From Adhaeribacter rhizoryzae (GTDB lineage Bacteria > Bacteroidota > Bacteroidia > Cytophagales > Hymenobacteraceae), in contig NZ_VWSF01000032.1 in assembly GCF_008629685.1 (NCBI RefSeq), positions 1-60,169 on the forward strand: a stretch of 60,169 bases of DNA, given 5' to 3'. Shown here in pieces: positions 26,913 to 36,420 of the stretch. The translations under genes were made by a program, and so were the position numbers. The number at the start of each line of letters is the position of its first letter. Positions within the stretch are counted from its first letter, which is position 1. Under the pieces are notes generated by a model, which saw only the letters and a list, made by a program, of their open reading frames with translations, was not told the origin of the DNA and ran no database searches.

Positions 26913-27188
26913 AAGGCTATTTTAGGTATTAATTTAATTCTTTCCGCTGAAATAAATTTATTAATTTAAATCGGTCTAAAGTTTTATAGGTTAAGCCGAA
27001 TTTGCCATTAATACCTATACCAATGCCTGTTACAGACACCCCTACACCAAGGCAAACTATTGGTAAGTAATATTTTTGGTAATAAAATGCCTCACTTAAG
27101 TTTTAACCGGAATATTTTAAGTGGATAATTTGCCAATTCTTTCCATATTTAGAACTTAAGCTGATTTTGATTTAAGCTAAACATATTA

Positions 27189-28439
27189 ATGTTCAGGAGA
27201 GATTTTATTAAAACAACCGCTGGCCTAAGTATAGCCGGTGCTTTTACCCCCGAAAACGCATTAGCCTCGGTAGCCGCCGCCAAAGCCCCCACCGACCGCC
27301 AGGTGTGGCTGGATAACCTCATAAAAATTGCCGATCCGGTATTAACTAACTTAAGCAAAGGCGAGTTAAAGAAAAATATGCCCGTAGAGTCGGTAGCCGG
27401 CCGGGAACAGGACCGCCGGAATTATACTTACCTCGAAGCTTTTGGCCGCTTAATGGCGGGTATGGCTCCCTGGCTTGAATTGGGCGAAGATACTACACCC
27501 GAAGGTAAACTCCGGGGCAAATATATTAAGCTGGCGCAGCAAGCCTTGGCCGCTGCTGTTGATCCCAATTCACCGGACTTCATGAATTTTAATTCCGGTG
27601 GGCAGCCGGTAGTAGATGCAGCCTTTTTGAGTCATGCTTTGTTACGGGCGCCTAAAGAATTTTTGGGCAGGATAGACAGCACCACCCGTACTCACCTGAT
27701 TAAGGCCTTGCAAGCAACGCGGGTAATAACGCCCGGCTACAACAACTGGCTTTTGTTTAGTGCGATGGTAGAAATGGCCTTATTTAAACTGGGGGCGCCG
27801 TGGGATAATATGCGGGTAGATTATGCGCTGAAATCGCACCAAAATTGGTACAAAGGCGATGGCGTTTACGGCGATGGACCGGAATTTCATTTTGATTATT
27901 ACAACAGCTATGTAATACAACCCATGTTGCTGGATATTACGCAGGTATTAAGCCAGGTGCAGAAATCGCAGCAGAATTTTTACCAAACTGTTCTGAAACG
28001 AGCCCAACGCTATGCGGCTATTCAGGAAAGATTAATTTCACCGGAAGGCACTTTTCCGCCCATTGGCCGCTCGCTGGCGTACCGCTTTGGGGCTTTCCAG
28101 TTGCTGGCGCAGGTAGCGCTGCAAAAACAATTGCCCGCAGAAATTTCGCCGGCGCAGGTCAGAAGTGCGCTTACCGCCGTTATTAAACGCACCATGGCTG
28201 CGCCCAATACTTTCGATAAAAACAACTGGCTTACCATTGGTTTCAGCGGCCACCAGCCCAGCATTGGCGAAACATATATTTCTACCGGCAGTCTGTACTT
28301 GTGCACTACCGGCTTATTGCCGTTGGGCTTACCGGCTACCGATACTTTCTGGACGGCCCCTGCCGAAGCCTGGACGGCGAAAAAAGCCTGGAGCGGCATA
28401 GATGTAAAAACCGACCACGCCCTTTCCGGATTAACCTAA
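27189..28439 (+). CDS. DUF2264 protein with a Tat signal
   Basis: 416 residues of the DUF2264 family, expected to fold as an (alpha/alpha)6 barrel like many polysaccharide-acting enzymes. The N terminus has a twin-arginine motif (RRDFIKTTAG) and a hydrophobic stretch ending near Ala-Ser-Val-Ala, so it is probably exported folded. Family segments include EAFGRLMAGMAPWLELG, NNWLLFSAMVEMALF, the GDGVYGDGPEFHFDYYNSYVIQPML block with conserved Asp/His/Tyr, and EGTFPPIGRSLAYRFGAFQLLA. No catalytic activity has been firmly shown for this branch as far as I know; members co-occur with glycan-degrading genes. Divergent from the CehA/McbA-like hydrolase. Confidence 0.85.
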   Translation: MFRRDFIKTTAGLSIAGAFTPENALASVAAAKAPTDRQVWLDNLIKIADPVLTNLSKGELKKNMPVESVAGREQDRRNYTYLEAFGRLMAGMAPWLELGEDTTPEGKLRGKYIKLAQQALAAAVDPNSPDFMNFNSGGQPVVDAAFLSHALLRAPKEFLGRIDSTTRTHLIKALQATRVITPGYNNWLLFSAMVEMALFKLGAPWDNMRVDYALKSHQNWYKGDGVYGDGPEFHFDYYNSYVIQPMLLDITQVLSQVQKSQQNFYQTVLKRAQRYAAIQERLISPEGTFPPIGRSLAYRFGAFQLLAQVALQKQLPAEISPAQVRSALTAVIKRTMAAPNTFDKNNWLTIGFSGHQPSIGETYISTGSLYLCTTGLLPLGLPATDTFWTAPAEAWTAKKAWSGIDVKTDHALSGLT

Positions 28440-28828
28440 GCAACGCTAAATTTATTTGGTATAAACTTTACCGGTCAGTTCTGCTAAATTGATTTAATAG
28501 GCAATATTAATAGTTCAGGAAATCGAATATTTGCTTTGACTAAACAAACGAGGCTATTACAAATATTGCCGGAATAGCTTGCTGACAGTTTAATTATGAT
28601 GCTGACTTTTTTAGGCAAATGTTTAAGGTTAGCTTTATGCACTGTTATTGAGCAAAATTTTATTGTTAACAGTTTACTCTAATAATGAGTCAAATTCTGT
28701 CATTCAGGAGGAAACTATTTGGCTGCCTGCTACATAGGTTCCTCCTGAATGACAGTTGTGGGTTTCTTAGACCCTTTTTAATATTTATGTAACAGCAGTT
28801 GCGCAGAATAATAATTGAAGAAGTACGC
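28440..28828. other. Intergenic region with palindromic repeat
   Basis: A 389-base spacer between two convergent genes. It contains the 59-base palindrome at 28697-28755; the rest is AT-rich noncoding sequence. Confidence 0.7.
28697..28755. repeat. 59-base palindromic repeat, copy A
   Basis: 22-base arms (CTGTCATTCAGGAGGAA... and its complement) with one mismatch around a 15-base centre. It matches copy B at 39994-40052 in length and at about 88% of bases, and weak similarity continues for about 18 bases on the right. It lies in the 3' intergenic space of two convergent genes. It has the look of a dispersed hairpin (REP/MITE-like) element rather than a plain terminator, as no T run follows. 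Confidence 0.8.
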
Positions 28829-29944
28829 TTAAAAATCTTCGCCAATATCAAAATACAAACCACTGGCCCCGTGCGAGCCTACGGCGTAATCTATCCGAAT
28901 ATTTAATCTTTCCTTTTTGTTTAGCATTAGCCGGATGCCGCCCCCGGCGGCGCTACGCAGGTTGCGGGTATTAAAATTACTTAGTTTATTATTTACTTCA
29001 CCGGCGCCGGCAAACACCGCAAAACCTACCCGCGAGAATACCTGTTGCCGGAACTCGGCCTGCAGGGCCACCATTTGCCGATCGCGGTAGCGGCCTTCGT
29101 AAAAGCCCCGCATGCCCCCAATTTCGGCACCGCCACCACCGCCGCCCATTAGGGCTAACTCCCGGAACGGTACTTGCCCCGAATGGAATTTCCCTAATCC
29201 TTGAAAAGCCAGCACCTGACTTGATCGTAGCGGAATAAATTTGCGAACATCAAAAGAATGGCGGGTAAAATTAAACTCACTGCCCAAGTTTTTGGTACTA
29301 AACATGGTGCTGTAAGCAACATAAATACCAGTTCGGCTATTCAGCGGATTGTCGCGGCTGTCGTAAAGCAGAGCCGGCCCTAAGCCAGAAGTAATTATGC
29401 CATCGAGTTCATTCGCGGGTTGCTCGTAGATTTTACTCTGCGCATCTTCAGATTTAATATTGTAAACTTTATTTACGTGGTACAACCCGCCGGCAAAAAA
29501 ATAACGCTTTACCTGCCGCAAAACCCGGTTCTGAAAATATAGTAGCTTGTAATCTACAATGGTATAATCATCTACATTATTATTCTGGTTACCAATACCG
29601 TAATATTGAATCGGGAAATTGAAATAATTGGCATTGCCCAGAATAATAAACTTTTCGTGGTTGGTATAAATATTATAGGTAAGCTGCACCGAAGATTGCT
29701 TTTTCTGGGTCCGGTAAGCCAGCAACTGCCCGTTGGAACGGCGGGTTAAAGAATCGTTGCCAAAATTATAGACCGGTACCACCAAAGCGCCGTAACCTAA
29801 GCCGGTTTCGGGCGAAGAGAATAAAGCCGGGAAAGGCGTTAAACTAAGCTTTTTACGTTGCTGCAAACTATCGGCTGGTACCGCGGCCTTACCAGTTACC
29901 TGCATCAGCAACAGAAAACCGCACACTGCCCATAAATATTTCAT
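28829..29944 (-). CDS. BamA/TamA-family outer-membrane beta-barrel protein
   Basis: 371 residues with a signal peptide (residues 1-20). The C-terminal 16-strand surface-antigen barrel is suggested by alternating hydrophobic strands, GPALLYDSRDNPLNSRTGIYV, the GGGGGGAEIGGMRGFYEGRYRDRQ segment (the VRGY/F-G-type L6 motif, here MRGFYEGR) and the terminal Phe (YFDIGEDF), an outer-membrane insertion signal. There are no POTRA domains, so this is a barrel-only member, unlike true BamA. Its function is unknown; such short barrels may help insert or transport outer-membrane material. Confidence 0.8.
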   Translation of the reverse strand: MKYLWAVCGFLLLMQVTGKAAVPADSLQQRKKLSLTPFPALFSSPETGLGYGALVVPVYNFGNDSLTRRSNGQLLAYRTQKKQSSVQLTYNIYTNHEKFIILGNANYFNFPIQYYGIGNQNNNVDDYTIVDYKLLYFQNRVLRQVKRYFFAGGLYHVNKVYNIKSEDAQSKIYEQPANELDGIITSGLGPALLYDSRDNPLNSRTGIYVAYSTMFSTKNLGSEFNFTRHSFDVRKFIPLRSSQVLAFQGLGKFHSGQVPFRELALMGGGGGGAEIGGMRGFYEGRYRDRQMVALQAEFRQQVFSRVGFAVFAGAGEVNNKLSNFNTRNLRSAAGGGIRLMLNKKERLNIRIDYAVGSHGASGLYFDIGEDF

Positions 29945-30137
29945 AGAATTTGGTTTGAAGAAGCTTCCGGAGGAAAGAAAAGAAAAGCGGCAGAATTAAT
30001 TTAGATTATAATTAGGCAAACTTAATAATATAGCTAAAAATCGGCTGCTCAATAATTATCAATATACTAAATATTTAAATTCAAAAATATACCTAAACTT
30101 ATTTTTTTTAGGTTGAAGCTTTTCTTAATAAAGTCAT

Positions 30138-30986
30138 TTACCGGAAAAAAAGCATAGACAATATTCCCAGCAGCATAATGCCTTTGCACCAGTTGCTTAA
30201 GCGGGCAAAATCTTTTTTACGATCGGCTCTAATTATATATTTCAGGAAAAATAAAGCCGGCACCAGCACCAGCACCACCATATACAAGCCAAAAAATAAA
30301 TCGTGGTTCCGGTAAATAATAGCCGAAACAACAGTGGCAAAAAATACCAGCATTAGCCCGTAAAGCACCCATTTAGTACCGGGTATACCGGCTACAATGG
30401 GCAAGGTGCGGCAGCCAAAAGTAGCATCGCCTTTTACGTCTTCCATGTCTTTTATTATTTCACGTATCAGCGAAATAATAAAAGAAAACAGGGCATAAGC
30501 CCAAATGGCTTTGTTATCGGTGCCCACGTTTACCGATACTACCAGCAACATGGTAGCCGATAAAAAAGCAATGGTAATATTGCCCAGCAACAGCATTTTT
30601 TTAAGCTGCGCCGAATACCCCCACAGCAACAACACCGCGCCAATATTTATAAAACCTACCGCCCACGACAAAGTAAAACCCACGATTACCCCAATAGCCG
30701 ACAACAGCAGGTGCGCTACCATGGCCTGCCGGCGGTTAACGCCTTTGCCTACCACCAGGCGTTTGGGTTTGTTTATGGCATCTATTTTAATGTCGTAATA
30801 ATCGTTAATAATATAGCCGGCTGCGGCTACGCAAAAAGTAGCCAACAACAACAAATAGAAATGCTGGTCTTGCAACGTTGTTAACAAGGGCACCTGCGGC
30901 TGCAATAAGCATACCTGCACCAGTACCTGACAAAAGGCAATAATTACCAGATTAGGTAACCTTATTAAGCTAAAAACTTTTTTCAA
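30138..30986 (-). CDS. UbiA-family prenyltransferase
   Basis: 282 residues, about nine TM helices. Both prenyl-diphosphate/Mg motifs are present: NDYYDIKIDAINKPKR (61-76, NDxxDxxxD) and DMEDVKGDATFGCRTLP (DxxxD). Bacteroidota members of this branch are usually annotated as geranylgeranylglycerol-phosphate geranylgeranyltransferase or 4-hydroxybenzoate prenyltransferase; I cannot decide between them, though MenA/UbiA of quinone synthesis normally show other flanking residues. TTG start at 30986, the only sensible one before the first helix. Downstream of kdsC and the cold-shock gene on the same strand. Confidence 0.85.
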   Translation of the reverse strand: MKKVFSLIRLPNLVIIAFCQVLVQVCLLQPQVPLLTTLQDQHFYLLLLATFCVAAAGYIINDYYDIKIDAINKPKRLVVGKGVNRRQAMVAHLLLSAIGVIVGFTLSWAVGFINIGAVLLLWGYSAQLKKMLLLGNITIAFLSATMLLVVSVNVGTDNKAIWAYALFSFIISLIREIIKDMEDVKGDATFGCRTLPIVAGIPGTKWVLYGLMLVFFATVVSAIIYRNHDLFFGLYMVVLVLVPALFFLKYIIRADRKKDFARLSNWCKGIMLLGILSMLFFR

Positions 30987-31060
30987 GGAGATGTACGAAC
31001 GGAATTGGGCCCAACGTATTCGGATAACAAATTTAGAGCAAAGGGCTGTAATTAACTACA

Positions 31061-31085
31061 TAAAAAAAGCTCCGGGGATGGAGCT
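31061..31085 (-). terminator. Rho-independent terminator after the cold-shock gene
   Basis: AGCTCC/GGAGCT stem with a 6-base loop followed by TTTTTTT on the minus strand, 40 bases past the stop codon of the cold-shock gene. Confidence 0.85.
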
Positions 31086-31124
31086 TTTCTTTTAATTTGG
31101 AAGGGATGTAAATGAGGATGGGCC

Positions 31125-31319
31125 TTAAACTTTTTTTACGTTAACGGCATTAATGCCTTTTTTACCCTCTTGGGTATCAAATTCAACTTTATCGTTCTGT
31201 TGGATTTGGATGCCGTTTAAACCCGTAACATGTACAAAAAAGTCTTCTTTGCTGATGTCGTCTGTAATAAATCCGTAGCCTTTTGATTCATTAAAGAATT
31301 TTACTGTTCCTGTTTTCAT
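31125..31319 (-). CDS. Cold-shock domain protein (CspA family)
   Basis: 64 residues from the ATG at 31319 (MKTGTVKFFNESKGYGFITDD); the frame is open further upstream, but that would add a non-conserved Leu-rich tail. A single OB-fold cold-shock domain with RNP1 KGYGFI and RNP2 DFFVHV, binding single-stranded RNA or DNA as an RNA chaperone. The AT-rich 115 bases upstream may be its 5' leader. Monocistronic, with a terminator 40 bases downstream. Confidence 0.95.
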   Translation of the reverse strand: MKTGTVKFFNESKGYGFITDDISKEDFFVHVTGLNGIQIQQNDKVEFDTQEGKKGINAVNVKKV

Positions 31320-31434
31320 AAAAATTAAAAAATTTGAAATTAAAATATCCTGTAAATATAGGAGTATTTTATTCTGAAGCAACTTTTTCAAGATATTTTT
31401 GAACTTTTTAAAAAATAGCTTGTTTTATATACTT

Positions 31435-31935
31435 TTACCAGGTTCCCTGCATTTTTAGTACTGCTTCAATTAATTCGCGCACAGCGCCTTTACCCCCAGC
31501 CTTACTCGAAATATAATTGGCTACCCAAATTACATCCGGCGCGGCATCTTCGGGGCAGGCCGCTACGCCGCATTGTTGCATCACCGCTAAATCCGGAATA
31601 TCATCGCCCATATAAGCAATATCCGATGGTTGTAAATTGTACTGCTGCAAAAAAGAGGTAAAAGCTTCCTGCTTGTTGTTTACGCCCAAATAAATATCTT
31701 CCACATCTAACGACAGCAACCGCTTACGCACGCCTTCTTCCTGACGGGCCGAAATTATACCCACCCGGTACCCTTTCTGAATAGCATGCCGAATGCCAAA
31801 GCCATCTTTAATATTAAAACTGCGCACCTGCTCCCCGGAAGCCAAGGCCAGTAAACTCCCATCGGTTAGTACGCCATCTACATCAAAAATAAAAGCTTTT
31901 ACCTGGGTTAAATCCAGCGAAGGATGGTGCTGCAT
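31435..31935 (-). CDS. kdsC: 3-deoxy-D-manno-octulosonate 8-phosphate phosphatase (KdsC, HAD superfamily)
   Basis: A 166-residue C0-type HAD phosphatase that removes phosphate from KDO-8-P for lipopolysaccharide inner core synthesis. Motifs: FDVDGVLTDGS (nucleophile Asp), the Ser-Ala of GIISARQ, Lys in GVNNKQEAF and YMGDDIPDLAVM (acidic pair). There is no cap domain, which fits tetrameric KdsC. No kdsA or kdsB is nearby. ATG start. Confidence 0.92.
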   Translation of the reverse strand: MQHHPSLDLTQVKAFIFDVDGVLTDGSLLALASGEQVRSFNIKDGFGIRHAIQKGYRVGIISARQEEGVRKRLLSLDVEDIYLGVNNKQEAFTSFLQQYNLQPSDIAYMGDDIPDLAVMQQCGVAACPEDAAPDVIWVANYISSKAGGKGAVRELIEAVLKMQGTW

Positions 31936-31988
31936 GGTTGCGATTAGTTAGTTTTATATGGTAAGAAAACCCTAGCCGTGAAGAATTA

Positions 31989-32040
31989 ATTTACTTTCCT
32001 GGTTCCGGCAAAACAGGTAACCGGAACCAGGAAAGTAAAT
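31989..32040. terminator. Long perfect hairpin downstream of iscX
   Basis: A 20-bp perfect stem (31989-32008 with 32021-32040) and a 12-base loop, 44 bases past the IscX stop. There is no T run directly after the stem, only TAATTAATT, so it is a terminator-like or RNA-stabilising hairpin. Confidence 0.6.
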
Positions 32041-32083
32041 ACAAATATTATAATCTAAGTTTTAATCAGGAATGAAATACTAA

Positions 32084-32323
32084 CTATTGGTTGTCGCGCC
32101 ACTCGTACACCCATTTGGCCTGAATCTGCTCTAAGTGGCCTTCGTTGGCTTGTTCGCGTTTTCCTTCAAAATTATCTAAAGACAACACCCATTCCAGCAA
32201 ATCGGTAAACCGGATGCGGTAAATTTTCGACTCATCAAATTCATCCCCGAATTTTTCGTACAAGGCCATGGCAATATCTTCATGGTCGTTCCAGTGCATA
32301 GGGGGCTCATAACTGTTCCTCAT
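32084..32323 (-). CDS. iscX: IscX-like Fe-S cluster assembly protein
   Basis: 79 residues matching the small acidic IscX family (DUF528): MHWNDHEDIAMALYEKF, the RIRFTDLLEWVLSLDNFEG centre (compare VRFTDMHQWICDLEDF of E. coli IscX) and the closing LEQIQAKWVYEW helix. IscX binds IscS and iron and modulates cluster assembly. It is 115 bases downstream of an Isc-type ferredoxin gene on the same strand; the rest of the isc genes are not in the window. Confidence 0.9.
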   Translation of the reverse strand: MRNSYEPPMHWNDHEDIAMALYEKFGDEFDESKIYRIRFTDLLEWVLSLDNFEGKREQANEGHLEQIQAKWVYEWRDNQ

Positions 32324-32438
32324 TTCTGTTGTATTTCTTGTTAATTATGCTAATTTATGCTGTGTTACCTGCTTAATCTGTACTTTTTAAGTTTCTTAAA
32401 TATTAATCAGATAAGCTTTATTGCTAGTAGATTGCTGT

Positions 32439-32768
32439 TTAGTGCCCCAGGAAATCTTGTTCCGGTATAGTAACTACTACATCTTCATTACCCTGCACTA
32501 CGCACTGGCAAGCCAAACGCGAGTTAAGGCGCGGGTCAACTGCCCGGTCAATAAAGTCTTCTTCTTTATCCGAAATCTCCGGCAAATCGTCCATGCCTGC
32601 TTCTACGTAAATATGGCAGGTGCTGCATCCGCACACACCGCCACAGTTATGTTGTAATTTTATATCGTTGTTAAGCGCAACATCCAATACCGATTCACCT
32701 TCAGCCGCAATATGGGTTTGGTCCGGTTGGCCATCGGCGAACTTAAATGTAATATTTATAACCTTCAT
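32439..32768 (-). CDS. Isc-type 2Fe-2S ferredoxin
   Basis: 109 residues of the adrenodoxin/Isc-Fdx class: CGGVCGCSTCHIYV gives three cluster cysteines in C-x5-C-x2-C form, the fourth is in LACQCVV, and the acidic partner-binding helix (DDLPEISDKEEDFID) is present. It supplies electrons to Fe-S cluster assembly. The next gene on the strand is iscX, which supports the assignment. ATG start. Confidence 0.92.
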   Translation of the reverse strand: MKVINITFKFADGQPDQTHIAAEGESVLDVALNNDIKLQHNCGGVCGCSTCHIYVEAGMDDLPEISDKEEDFIDRAVDPRLNSRLACQCVVQGNEDVVVTIPEQDFLGH

Positions 32769-32900
32769 GGGAATGAAACTCCTTTTAATTTAGCCTGCAA
32801 AATTACGAAACAATTCGCCGAAACAAAGGCTACCTGTTATATTGCATGGCTTACTTCTACGAAGTTTACCATTATTAGGGATTAAAACGCAATTTTTACT

Positions 32901-33704
32901 TTATTTTTTCGCCTGAATGCTCTCTGAAAGCACGCCATACACTTGCTGGTAAAGCGGTTCTGGGGCCAGCATTTGTAAATGTTCCTGCAAAATATTAGCG
33001 TCGCCGCGCATTGCTGGGCCGGTTTGTACGGTAAATGGATCGGCTGAAAAACTTTTTTCCAGGGTAGCTCTAATAAGTGGGTTTAGCAGACCTGGCTCCA
33101 AATTATTTTTAAGCAGAATCTCGCGGCTGATGCCTAATAAATGGTTGGTAAAATTACAGGCAAAAACCGCTGCCAAATGCAATTTCTTGCGGTCTGGCCC
33201 TGCCATAAATATTACCTGCTGGCTGATACTAGCCGCTAATTGCTGCAACAAGGTAGTTAATGCGGGTTCTGCTGCTTCCAAGGCAATGGGTGTAGTAGCT
33301 AAATTAACCGGCTGGTTGCGGGAGAACGTTTGAATAGGATAAAAAACACCGGTTCGCAATTCTAAATCCGGCCGGGCTAAAACCGTTACCGGTAAACTCC
33401 CGGAAGTATGTACCACGTAACTGCCTAACGGAAATTGCGCTTCTGCTATTACGCTGGCTACCGCTGCATCCGACACACTAACTAGGTAAATATCGCACGC
33501 TGGTTGGTTCCGGAAATCGAGATTATTGGTGGCAATGGCCGGGGGCAATTGATTGGCTAATACAATGGCGTGCGCTAATTGCCTGGAATAAACACCTACT
33601 ACCTGGTGCCCGGCCTGCGCAAAGGCCAGCCCTAAATGGGTAGCAACCTGTCCGGAACCAACCAAGGTAATTCGTAACGATTGCGGAAGATTAGCGACGG
33701 ACAT
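32901..33704 (-). CDS. Rossmann-like DUF2520 protein
   Basis: 267 residues from the ATG at 33704 (MSVANLP...); longer starts add a non-conserved tail. The N-terminal Rossmann fold has ITLVGSGQVATHLGLAFAQAGH (GxGxxA/G dinucleotide motif), and the C-terminal all-helical domain is DUF2520 (AAVFACNFTNHLLGIS, PLIRATLEKSF, TGPAMRGD). Related to 6PGDH-like or F420-dependent oxidoreductases, but the reaction is unknown. Separated from the upstream ccmF by a terminator. Confidence 0.88.
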   Translation of the reverse strand: MSVANLPQSLRITLVGSGQVATHLGLAFAQAGHQVVGVYSRQLAHAIVLANQLPPAIATNNLDFRNQPACDIYLVSVSDAAVASVIAEAQFPLGSYVVHTSGSLPVTVLARPDLELRTGVFYPIQTFSRNQPVNLATTPIALEAAEPALTTLLQQLAASISQQVIFMAGPDRKKLHLAAVFACNFTNHLLGISREILLKNNLEPGLLNPLIRATLEKSFSADPFTVQTGPAMRGDANILQEHLQMLAPEPLYQQVYGVLSESIQAKK

Positions 33705-33750
33705 AATTAATATATTATTTGGTTGATTAAACTTCTCTGGCAAAAATAAA

Positions 33751-33777
33751 AAAGCTCCCTCAGGTAAGGGAGCTTTT
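33751..33777 (-). terminator. Rho-independent terminator after ccmF
   Basis: AAAGCTCCCT/AGGGAGCTTT stem with a 6-base loop and a TTTTTTATTTTT run on the minus strand. It closes the cytochrome c maturation gene run. Confidence 0.9.
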
Positions 33778-33801
33778 CTGGTTAGCCAGGGCTAATTAAG
33801 A

Positions 33802-36408
33802 TTAAACTTTTGCTACTTTTCTCTTTTCGCTTGTCCGTTGTTGGTTGGCGCCTTTACCCGAGGTAATATTTTCGGTTTTGCCTTCGCCGGAACGGCGGAA
33901 GATAGCCATTACAAAGCCCAGGCTCATTACCAAAGTACCAATCCAAAGCAGGTTAATAATTGGTTTTTCCATGGCTTTTAAGATTACGTAATCTTTCTGG
34001 GTGGTATTTACGCCAATAGTAAACCGGTTATTTTCCGTATCGATGCTCATGAAAGTTAAGCGTAAGCCTAAATCTTCGATCTCATCGGGAATGCGGCCCA
34101 CCATGTTGTCTTTAATTACAAACAAGGGGTGGCCGTGGTACTCTTTGTTCTCCCCGAATATTTTTAAATCGGCTTGTACCGCTACATCTTTCTCGCCCAG
34201 TTCAATACTTTCTACTTTCCGCACCGGTTCTATTCCTTTCAGGATAGCAATGTAATCGTTCAGGAATAAGGTATCGCCAATAGCTACGTTATGCTCTTTC
34301 AGCTCGCTCCAATCCCGCTCTTCTTCGTTGTTCATTACCGCCGAAACGTGGGTATATAAATCACTGGTTAAGCCATTCTTAATATCGGGTGAGGCCAAAA
34401 AGCCCATTTCCTGGTTAATCTGTGCCCGCGGATAAAGCGTAAAAGTATTATTGGTGCCTTTTTCCTGGTATTCTATTTTGTAATAGGTATTTTCGGGCGT
34501 AATAGAAACCGTATCGCCGGTTTTGTAAACTACTTTGTCTTTGTATTTTAAATCGGTCCGGGCTAAAGCGCGGTGCTCATCCATGGGCAATCTAAAAAGC
34601 GACTCTTTGTTTACGTACTCCGGAAAATCAATTACTTCCATGTATTGCCCGCCGTACGTTAACTTATATTTGCCCATTTCTATGGGGTTGTTCCGGAACA
34701 GCAACACATTATCGCGGTTAATATCTTCGGGGAAATCGCGGGAATAAAGCAAGCCGGAAGTATTCTGGGAAACAATGGTAGAATAGCCGGAAGAATACAA
34801 GATACCAATCAGCATCAAGGCCACCCCAACGTGCGCTACTGCGCCACCAGTTAAAACAGCTTTGCGTTTTATCAGTGTTAATATCATGCCCAGGTTGGCA
34901 AATACCGCAAAGAAAGCCGCCAGCAGCAACACAATGTAAACCGGGTTATCTACTTTAGGCCCAACCCCCAAACGACCCAGCACCAGCACTAAACTCACAA
35001 ATAATAAAGTAAGAATACCCGGCACGGCCAAGGCATTACCCAAGCGGGCTTTGTCGTTTTTCTGCCACCACATTAACTGCGCCAGGCCCGATAGAATGGC
35101 AATACCTACACCTAACCACAACTGGAACTTGGTGTAGTGGGCAATCTGGTCGGCGGGTAAAGCCAGGTTGGTTTTAATACCGATGAAGCCCATAAATGCA
35201 TTATACACCGGAATAGAAGTTGTAAATAATACCTGGAAGGCACCTAAACACAATACTACCGCACCAATAAATACCCAGAATTCGCTGTTGTAAGTAGTAA
35301 GTTCTTTCTCAGTAGCCGGAATCTTTTTCCAGCGCCACACCAATAAGCCAGTAGCTAACACTATAAAAGCCGCCATGTAGGTAAATAACTGCCCAGATAA
35401 ACCTAAGTCGGTGAAGGAGTGTACCGAAGCATTACCCAGAATACCGCTGCGGGTTAAGAAGGTAGCGTATAATATCAGCAGGAAAGAAACAATTACCAGC
35501 ACAAACGAGGTATGTAAACCTGCCTTGCTCCGTCGGAAAATTACCAACGTATGAATAGCCGCCACCAGCACCAACCACGGAATATACACCGCATTTTCTA
35601 CGGGGTCCCAGTTCCAGTAACCACCAAAGTTCAGGGTTTCGTAAGCCCAGTAGGCTCCCATCATGGTACCAATACCCAGCACTAAGCCGGCAAATAAGGC
35701 CCAAGGCAAAGCTGGTTTCACCCATTTGGTAAATTCGCCTTTCCACAAACCAGCAATAGCAAACGCAAAAGGTACCAAAGTAGCGGCAAAACCTAAAAAC
35801 AACGTAGGCGGGTGAATAACCATCCAGTAGTTCTGCAACAGTGGATTCAGGCCGGTACCGTCTTTCGGAATAAAATTAGGGTTAAGCTTAAATACCGGGG
35901 CATCGGGCATAAAATCGCGCAGCAAAATAAATGGCGAAGAACCAATTTTCAGGTTACCGATTACCACACCCAAAATCATGGAAGTCAGGAAGAACTGCAC
36001 AAAGGCAAAAACCGCCATAGTAGGCGCTTCCCATTTTTTATTAAACCAAATAATACCTAAACCCAGCAGCGTGTGCCAGAATATCCAAAGCAGGAAACTA
36101 CCTTCCTGGCCTTCCCAGAAACACGAAATCATGAAATGGGTGGGCAAGTGATTACTGGAGTGGCTCCAGGCATAATGATATTCGTAGCGATGGTTCTGAA
36201 TAATATTAAACAGCGCGATAATAATACCCAGCACCGCCACCGTATGTACATAAAAAGCAATTCGACCCAGTTTTTTCCAATTCGCTTCTTCCAGCCCCAA
36301 CGGTTGTTTCCAGGAGGCCATAAAATACGAAAGGGCCGCTACCACCGCCGCCACAAATGCCAGGATTACGCTAAAGTGCCCCAGGTCTCCTACTAATGTA
36401 TTTATCAC
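33802..36408 (-). CDS. ccmF: Cytochrome c maturation haem lyase CcmF
   Basis: An 868-residue CcmF-type haem-handling protein with about 14-15 TM helices. It carries the WWD-type tryptophan-rich motif region (GGYWNWDPVENAVYIPW), conserved His in periplasmic loops, and a large soluble periplasmic stretch (about 550-810) before a last TM helix (LLWIGTLVMSLGFVMAIFR). It attaches haem to apocytochrome c in System I. GTG start. Longer than E. coli CcmF (647), as in other Bacteroidota, mainly from the periplasmic domain. Last of the ccm genes, after a 209-base gap from ccmE containing AT-rich inverted repeats. Confidence 0.93.
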   Translation of the reverse strand: MINTLVGDLGHFSVILAFVAAVVAALSYFMASWKQPLGLEEANWKKLGRIAFYVHTVAVLGIIIALFNIIQNHRYEYHYAWSHSSNHLPTHFMISCFWEGQEGSFLLWIFWHTLLGLGIIWFNKKWEAPTMAVFAFVQFFLTSMILGVVIGNLKIGSSPFILLRDFMPDAPVFKLNPNFIPKDGTGLNPLLQNYWMVIHPPTLFLGFAATLVPFAFAIAGLWKGEFTKWVKPALPWALFAGLVLGIGTMMGAYWAYETLNFGGYWNWDPVENAVYIPWLVLVAAIHTLVIFRRSKAGLHTSFVLVIVSFLLILYATFLTRSGILGNASVHSFTDLGLSGQLFTYMAAFIVLATGLLVWRWKKIPATEKELTTYNSEFWVFIGAVVLCLGAFQVLFTTSIPVYNAFMGFIGIKTNLALPADQIAHYTKFQLWLGVGIAILSGLAQLMWWQKNDKARLGNALAVPGILTLLFVSLVLVLGRLGVGPKVDNPVYIVLLLAAFFAVFANLGMILTLIKRKAVLTGGAVAHVGVALMLIGILYSSGYSTIVSQNTSGLLYSRDFPEDINRDNVLLFRNNPIEMGKYKLTYGGQYMEVIDFPEYVNKESLFRLPMDEHRALARTDLKYKDKVVYKTGDTVSITPENTYYKIEYQEKGTNNTFTLYPRAQINQEMGFLASPDIKNGLTSDLYTHVSAVMNNEEERDWSELKEHNVAIGDTLFLNDYIAILKGIEPVRKVESIELGEKDVAVQADLKIFGENKEYHGHPLFVIKDNMVGRIPDEIEDLGLRLTFMSIDTENNRFTIGVNTTQKDYVILKAMEKPIINLLWIGTLVMSLGFVMAIFRRSGEGKTENITSGKGANQQRTSEKRKVAKV

Positions 36409-36420
36409 GTTTATTTAGTT

